A DNA stretch of 9,722 nucleotides from JAJFGI01 sp036397065. GTDB lineage: Bacteria; Pseudomonadota; Alphaproteobacteria; Kiloniellales; J153. Made by a program: the position numbers and the translations under genes. Location of the stretch: the NCBI GenBank assembly GCA_036397065.1, contig DASWJP010000037.1, positions 1 to 9,722 on the forward strand, read 5' to 3'. The notes below the pieces were generated by a model. It made no database searches and was not told the DNA's origin. It was given only the letters and a program-made list of their open reading frames with translations. Below, piece after piece: positions 6,772 to 9,722 of the stretch (the first letter of the stretch is position 1; every line of letters begins with the position of its first letter).

Positions 6772-7248
6772 TTACCGGGACCGCGACGTCCGGGTCAGTT
6801 CCACCGCATCGGCCGTCTGGGTGATATCGGCGCCCCACATTTTCTCCAGGTTGTAGAATTCCCGTATCTCGGGGCGGAACAGATGCACGATCACATCGCC
6901 GCCGTCGATGAGGATCCAATCGGCCCGCGCCGCGCCTTCCTTGGACACCGCGCCCAGGCCGGCGGCCTTCAGGGTCTCGCAGATGTGCTCGGCCATGGAG
7001 CCGACATGCCTGGTCGAGCGGCCGCTGGCCACCACCATGAAGTCGGCGATGCTGGATTTCCCGATGAGCTCGATGGTGACGACGTCCTCGGCCTGGTCGT
7101 CGTCGAGAGAGACGAGAACCCGCTCGAGCAGCTTCTTGCTGGGTGCGAGCGGGTCGTTTTTGACGGCCTTGGCAGGCTTGGTTGCCCGGCGCGGCTTGCG
7201 GGCCTTGCTGGGCTTGGCGGCCTTGGAGGCCTTGGTTTGTGCTCGTAT
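6772..7248 (-). CDS. rsfS: Ribosome silencing factor RsfS (RsfA/Iojap family) with lysine-rich N-terminal tail; start codon uncertain (ATA 7248 or ATG 7356)
   Basis: RsfS binds ribosomal protein uL14 and blocks joining of 30S and 50S subunits, saving energy in starvation. Counting from ATA 7248, the product is 158 residues. Residues 40-138 form the Iojap domain: LLERVLVSLDDDQAEDV (40-56), GKSSIADFMVVASGRSTRHV (63-82), ADWILIDGGDVIVHLF (109-124), EFYNLEKMW (130-138). Homologues are usually 105-150 residues. Residues 6-32 are a basic K-x-x repeat tail. The only standard in-frame start before the domain is ATG 7356; it has no ribosome site, overlaps nadD by 101 bases, and its first 30-odd residues look like a shadow of nadD. 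AAAGGAG at 7265-7259 instead points to ATA 7248, a very rare initiator, or to an ATG changed by mutation or sequencing error. CTG 7131 is a third option. Family identity is secure; the start is not. Confidence 0.9.
   Translation of the reverse strand: MRAQTKASKAAKPSKARKPRRATKPAKAVKNDPLAPSKKLLERVLVSLDDDQAEDVVTIELIGKSSIADFMVVASGRSTRHVGSMAEHICETLKAAGLGAVSKEGAARADWILIDGGDVIVHLFRPEIREFYNLEKMWGADITQTADAVELTRTSRSR
7153..7233 (-). repeat. 9-base-period tandem repeat encoding K-x-x tail of RsfS
   Basis: Nine consecutive 9-base units within rsfS, read on the minus strand: AAGGCCTCC, AAGGCCGCC, AAGCCCAGC, AAGGCCCGC, AAGCCGCGC, then four more diverged units ending AAAAACGAC. They encode tripeptides KAS, KAA, KPS, KAR, KPR, RAT, KPA, KAV and KND. 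Eight of nine units begin with lysine and the second position is Ala or Pro in all but the last. The result is a basic, Pro/Ala-rich, surely unstructured tail like a histone H1 C-terminus. The last units are diverged, which suggests an old expansion rather than a recent one. Confidence 0.75.
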
Positions 7249-7255
7249 GGCGGTC

Positions 7256-7918
7256 TTACTCCTTTGTTCGCTTCGATTTGGCCGCCCGCCGGCGCGTGCC
7301 GCCGGGTGTGGCCGGGTTCTGCGTGGTCGCCCGGATCCGGGTGGACGATTGGGCATTCAGCCGTTGGCGGATGAACACCCAGGCAGGAGGTTCCCGCTCC
7401 GCCAGGCTCCCGGCCGTCTCCTCGGCGATCCGGTAGCGGGCGAAACGCCGGGCTGCTGGAGCGGCCAATGCTCGCAGAGCATAGGTGGGGCGGTCGAAAA
7501 CCGCAACGGCGACAGCCGCGAAGATGTCCGGCCAGCGGTGCCAGTGGGGAATCTGTAACAAGTTATCGGCCCCCATCAGCCAGACGAAGCGGACGCGGGG
7601 AAAGCGGCGCACCAGGGCCGCGATCGTATCCGCGGTGAAGGTGGTCCCCAGGGTTTCTTCCAAGGCGCTGACCACGATGCGCGGATGATGGGCCGCCGCC
7701 TCGGCGGCCGCCAAGCGGCGGCGCAGGGGCTCGGTGCCGGCCTTGGCCTTGAGGGGATTTTGCGGCGCCACCAGCCACCACACCGCATCCAGATCGAGGC
7801 GCCGCAGGGCGGTGGCGCTGATCTCCCGATGGCCCGCATGGGCGGGGTTGAAAGAGCCGCCGAGCAAGCCGATGCACTGCCCGGGCCCGGGCAGGCGGCC
7901 GCCCAGGGCCGCCGCCAC
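7256..7918 (-). CDS. nadD: Nicotinate-nucleotide adenylyltransferase NadD (non-ATG start)
   Basis: NadD transfers AMP from ATP to nicotinate mononucleotide, giving deamido-NAD in NAD synthesis. From GTG 7918 the product is 220 residues, normal for the family. Marks: IGLLGGSFNPAHAGH (16-30) with the nucleotidyltransferase motif HxGH (27-30), VWWLVAPQNPLK (46-57), TADT (96-99), VWLMGADNL (112-120), IPHWHRW (123-129) and the C-terminal nucleotide-binding SSTRIR (191-196). A short basic tail (about 207-220) follows. The frame has no ATG between deep inside proA (8791) and M115, so a non-ATG start is required. Candidates are GTG 7918-7916, TTG 7927-7925, or CTG 7948-7946, which would overlap the proA stop as CTGA. 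None has a convincing ribosome site, so coupling to proA is likely. I chose GTG as the nearest usual alternative codon; the true start could be 3-10 codons upstream. Confidence 0.93.
   Translation of the reverse strand: MAAALGGRLPGPGQCIGLLGGSFNPAHAGHREISATALRRLDLDAVWWLVAPQNPLKAKAGTEPLRRRLAAAEAAAHHPRIVVSALEETLGTTFTADTIAALVRRFPRVRFVWLMGADNLLQIPHWHRWPDIFAAVAVAVFDRPTYALRALAAPAARRFARYRIAEETAGSLAEREPPAWVFIRQRLNAQSSTRIRATTQNPATPGGTRRRAAKSKRTKE
7259..7265 (-). promoter_or_regulatory. Strong Shine-Dalgarno sequence for rsfS, inside the end of nadD
   Basis: AAAGGAG on the minus strand, overlapping the last codons of nadD (stop TAA 7258-7256). The in-frame rsfS codons after it are AAG, ACC, GCC and ATA; ATA 7248-7246 follows the GGAG after 10 bases. 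No ATG, GTG or TTG in the rsfS frame lies within reach, so this site makes the non-standard start question concrete. Confidence 0.55.
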
Positions 7919-7944
7919 TTGCGCCAAGGTGGGGAGGCGGTGGT

Positions 7945-9276
7945 TCAGGGCCGGACCTGCCCCTTGCCACGGACCACGTACTTGTAACTGGTCAATTGCT
8001 CCGCGCCGACCGGCCCGCGCGCGTGCAGCCGTCCCGTGGAAATACCGATCTCGGCCCCCATGCCGAACTCGCCGCCATCGGCGAATTGGGTCGAGGTGTT
8101 GTGCATGACAATGGCCGCGTCCACCTGTTTCAGGAAGGCCTCGGCGGCGGATGCGTCCTCGGTGAGGATGGCCTCGGTGTGGTGCGAGCCGTGCCGGTCG
8201 ATATGGGCGATGGCGGCCTCCAGCCCGTCGACCACGCCGACGGTCAGAATCGCGTCCAGATATTCCGTGTCCCAGTCCGCGGCGGTGGCCGGCTTGGTCC
8301 TCGGTTCCAGGCGGCGGACGTCGGCGTCGCCGCGTATCTCGCAACCGGCGGCAATCAGATCGTCGAGGATGGGCGGCAAAATACTGTCGGCAATGGTACG
8401 GTCGACCAGCAGGGTTTCCATGGCGCCGCAAATCCCGGTGCGCCGCATCTTGGCGTTGAGCACCACCTGCCGCGCCATGGTCGGATCCACGGCGGCGTGC
8501 AGGTAGGTATGGCACATGCCGTCCAGGTGGGCGATGACGGGAATGCGGCTTTCCGCCTGCACCCGCTCGATCAGGCCGCGGCCGCCGCGCGGCACGATGA
8601 CGTCGACGAACTCGTTCATGCGCAACAGCAGGCCGACGGCGGCGCGGTCGGTGGTGGGCACGCGCTGGATCGCCGCCTCGGGCAGGCCGGCCTCGCGCAG
8701 GCCGGCTTGCAGGCAGGCATGGATCGCCGCCGAGGAGCGGGTGCTTTCCGAACCGCCGCGCAGGATCACCGCGTTGCCCGATTTCAGGCACAAGCCACCG
8801 GCATCGGCGGTGACGTTCGGGCGGCTTTCATAGATGATGCCGATGACGCCGATGGGCACGCTGATCCGGGCGATGCTCAGGCCGTTCGGCCGTTGCCACT
8901 CGGCCAGGGTGCGGCCCACCGGATCGGGCAGGCGGGCAATCGCCTCCAGCCCCTGGGCCATGGCCTCGACCCGGCCCGCGTCCAAGGCCAGGCGGTCGAG
9001 CAAGGCGGCGCTCAAGCCCTTTTCGCGTGCCGCCTGCATATCCTTGGCGTTGGCCGCCAGGATATCCTCCTGCCCGTGGCGCAGGGCGGCGGCGGCGGCC
9101 TCCAGGGCCAGGGTCTTGGCGCCCGGGTCGGCCAGGGCCAACAGCGCCGCCGCGGCGCGGGCGGCGCGGCCGATGTAGGCCATCTCGCCGGCCAGGTCGG
9201 GCTCCCGCCCATCCTGATTTGGGGCGGTCTTTGGGGCGCTGGTCTTGGGCCGGACCAGGGCGGCATCGGCGCTCAT
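7945..9276 (-). CDS. proA: Gamma-glutamyl phosphate reductase (glutamate-5-semialdehyde dehydrogenase) ProA
   Basis: ProA reduces glutamyl 5-phosphate with NADPH to glutamate 5-semialdehyde, the second step of proline synthesis; it belongs to the aldehyde dehydrogenase superfamily. The product is 443 residues against about 417 in E. coli; the excess is a non-conserved N-terminal stretch of some 31 residues. Marks: PIGVIGIIYESRPNVTADA (141-159), KSGNAVILRGGSES (165-178), VPRGGRGLI (228-236), catalytic C283 in KMRRTGICGAMETLLV (276-291), TEYLDAILTVGVVD near 337-350, and NTSTQFADGGEFGMGAEIG (393-411). M32 (9183) aligns better with the usual family start, but ATG 9276 has AAGGAG 7 bases upstream and forms an ATGA overlap with the proB stop, so I keep 9276. 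The ProB-ProA overlap suits their shared unstable intermediate, which is passed between the two enzymes. Confidence 0.97.
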   Translation of the reverse strand: MSADAALVRPKTSAPKTAPNQDGREPDLAGEMAYIGRAARAAAALLALADPGAKTLALEAAAAALRHGQEDILAANAKDMQAAREKGLSAALLDRLALDAGRVEAMAQGLEAIARLPDPVGRTLAEWQRPNGLSIARISVPIGVIGIIYESRPNVTADAGGLCLKSGNAVILRGGSESTRSSAAIHACLQAGLREAGLPEAAIQRVPTTDRAAVGLLLRMNEFVDVIVPRGGRGLIERVQAESRIPVIAHLDGMCHTYLHAAVDPTMARQVVLNAKMRRTGICGAMETLLVDRTIADSILPPILDDLIAAGCEIRGDADVRRLEPRTKPATAADWDTEYLDAILTVGVVDGLEAAIAHIDRHGSHHTEAILTEDASAAEAFLKQVDAAIVMHNTSTQFADGGEFGMGAEIGISTGRLHARGPVGAEQLTSYKYVVRGKGQVRP

Positions 9277-9722
9277 GGGATCGCTCCTTCTCCCGGCGAC
9301 CCTTCCGTCAGGGCCAGATCGTCCCGATGAATCAGCTCTTCCCGTCCACGGTAGCCCAGAATTGTTTCAATTTCACGGCTCTTGTGGCCGATGATCCGGC
9401 GCGCCTCGTCCGCCTCGTAGGCGGCCAGGCCGCGGCCGATTTCGGTGCCGTCGGCGCTGCGTATGGTCACCGCATCGCCGCGGTGGAAGGCGCCCTGGAC
9501 CGCGGTCACGCCCGCCGGCAGCAGGCTTTTGCCGCCGCGCAGGGCCTTCAGCGCCCCGGCGTCGACGATCAGGCTGCCGGCCGGCTTGAGCGAGCCGGCG
9601 ATATAACGCTTGCGCGCCGTGCGCGGCTCCACCTGGGAGAGAAACCAAGTGGCCCGGCCGCCGGCCTCGATGGCCGCCAGCGGGTTCAGGATGCGCCCGT
9701 CGGCAATGGCCATGCGGCAGCC
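9273..9722 (-). CDS. proB: Glutamate 5-kinase ProB, C-terminal part, cut by window edge
   Basis: The last 149 residues of ProB, open to the right edge; the frame reads through GCRMAIADG there, so ATG 9713 is internal. ProB phosphorylates the gamma-carboxyl of glutamate, the first and proline-inhibited step of proline synthesis. The visible part has the end of the amino acid kinase domain (GCRMAIADG and NPLAAI, continuing through WFLSQVEPRTARKRYIAG) and then a PUA domain (about the last 100 residues: SLIVDAGALKAL, GKSLLPAGVTAVQGAF, RGDAVTI, GRGLAAYEADEARRIIGHKS, LGYRGREELIHRDDLAL). E. coli-type ProB is about 367 residues, so roughly the first 60 per cent lies outside. The presence of PUA marks the long, E. 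coli-like form. The stop TGA 9275-9273 overlaps proA's ATG. Confidence 0.95.
   Translation of the reverse strand, partial: GCRMAIADGRILNPLAAIEAGGRATWFLSQVEPRTARKRYIAGSLKPAGSLIVDAGALKALRGGKSLLPAGVTAVQGAFHRGDAVTIRSADGTEIGRGLAAYEADEARRIIGHKSREIETILGYRGREELIHRDDLALTEGSPGEGAIP
9284..9289 (-). promoter_or_regulatory. Ribosome binding site of proA inside the end of proB
   Basis: AAGGAG on the minus strand, 7 bases before ATG 9276-9274. It lies within the last proB codons and supports the long form of ProA (443 residues) over the internal ATG at 9183, which would fit the family length better. Confidence 0.65.

Noticed and set aside
7919..8791. Long frame joining nadD to an upstream ATG inside proA
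   Set aside because: The extension is a Gly/Arg-rich shadow of proA; NadD homologues begin just before the GLLGGSFNP motif.
9183..9276. Shorter ProA starting at the internal ATG 9183
   Set aside because: It fits the family length, but ATG 9276 has a strong AAGGAG and an ATGA overlap with proB; kept only as an alternative.
7996..9330. 444-codon plus-strand open frame opposite proA
   Set aside because: Shadow of proA, which has all family motifs on the minus strand; no recognisable domain in the antisense product.
1..9722. Search for mobile elements, CRISPR arrays, tRNA/rRNA genes, phage or defence genes
   Set aside because: Coding sequence fills nearly the whole window with core genes of uniform composition; I saw no direct-repeat arrays, transposase motifs or terminal inverted repeats, and no space for RNA genes.

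Overview
This window is a compact, visibly GC-rich stretch of bacterial chromosome. Every gene I can support lies on the minus strand, so transcription runs from the right end of the window to the left. The gene order is proB-proA-nadD-rsfS-rlmH-gpmI-envC-ctpA-(YibQ-like protein)-rppH-(SnoaL-like protein). Together with the protein signatures (an IalA-type RppH with a YRPGVG start, an EnvC-like degenerate LytM factor, an alphaproteobacterial-style CtpA), this points to an alphaproteobacterium, most likely of the Rhodospirillales type. That placement is inference from recalled family and synteny patterns, not from a search.

Region by region, from the right edge. Positions 9722-9273 hold the C-terminal part of glutamate 5-kinase (proB, cut by the window edge). 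It overlaps proA (9276-7945), and the two cover the first two steps of proline synthesis. nadD (about 7918-7256), rsfS (7248 or 7356 to 6772) and rlmH (6764-6294) follow: NAD synthesis, ribosome silencing and 23S rRNA methylation. The only sizeable gap (6216-6293, 78 bases) precedes gpmI (6215-4635), the cofactor-independent phosphoglycerate mutase, and holds a possible weak promoter. gpmI overlaps an EnvC-type murein hydrolase activator (4638-3316), which overlaps the periplasmic S41 protease ctpA (3319-1988). After 38 bases comes a membrane-anchored YibQ/divergent polysaccharide deacetylase family protein (1949-801). It overlaps rppH, the mRNA 5' pyrophosphohydrolase (804-286). Last is the start of a SnoaL-like/NTF2-fold protein (263 to beyond the left edge).

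The genes form two tight runs: a metabolism/ribosome block (proB to rlmH) and a glycolysis/cell-envelope/RNA-turnover block (gpmI to rppH). Four junctions are 4-base ATGA overlaps, which implies translational coupling. envC, ctpA and the YibQ-like gene together suggest periplasmic peptidoglycan remodelling and septum splitting.

This is ordinary core-genome sequence. I saw no mobile element, CRISPR array, tRNA, rRNA, phage gene or defence island, and no undescribed multi-gene system. The points most worth a second look are: the start of rsfS (no standard start codon near a strong Shine-Dalgarno sequence, with an ATA in the right place); its histone-H1-like tail encoded by a 9-base-period repeat; the absence of any usable ATG for nadD; and a YibQ-family protein that appears to lack all the usual metal-binding residues.
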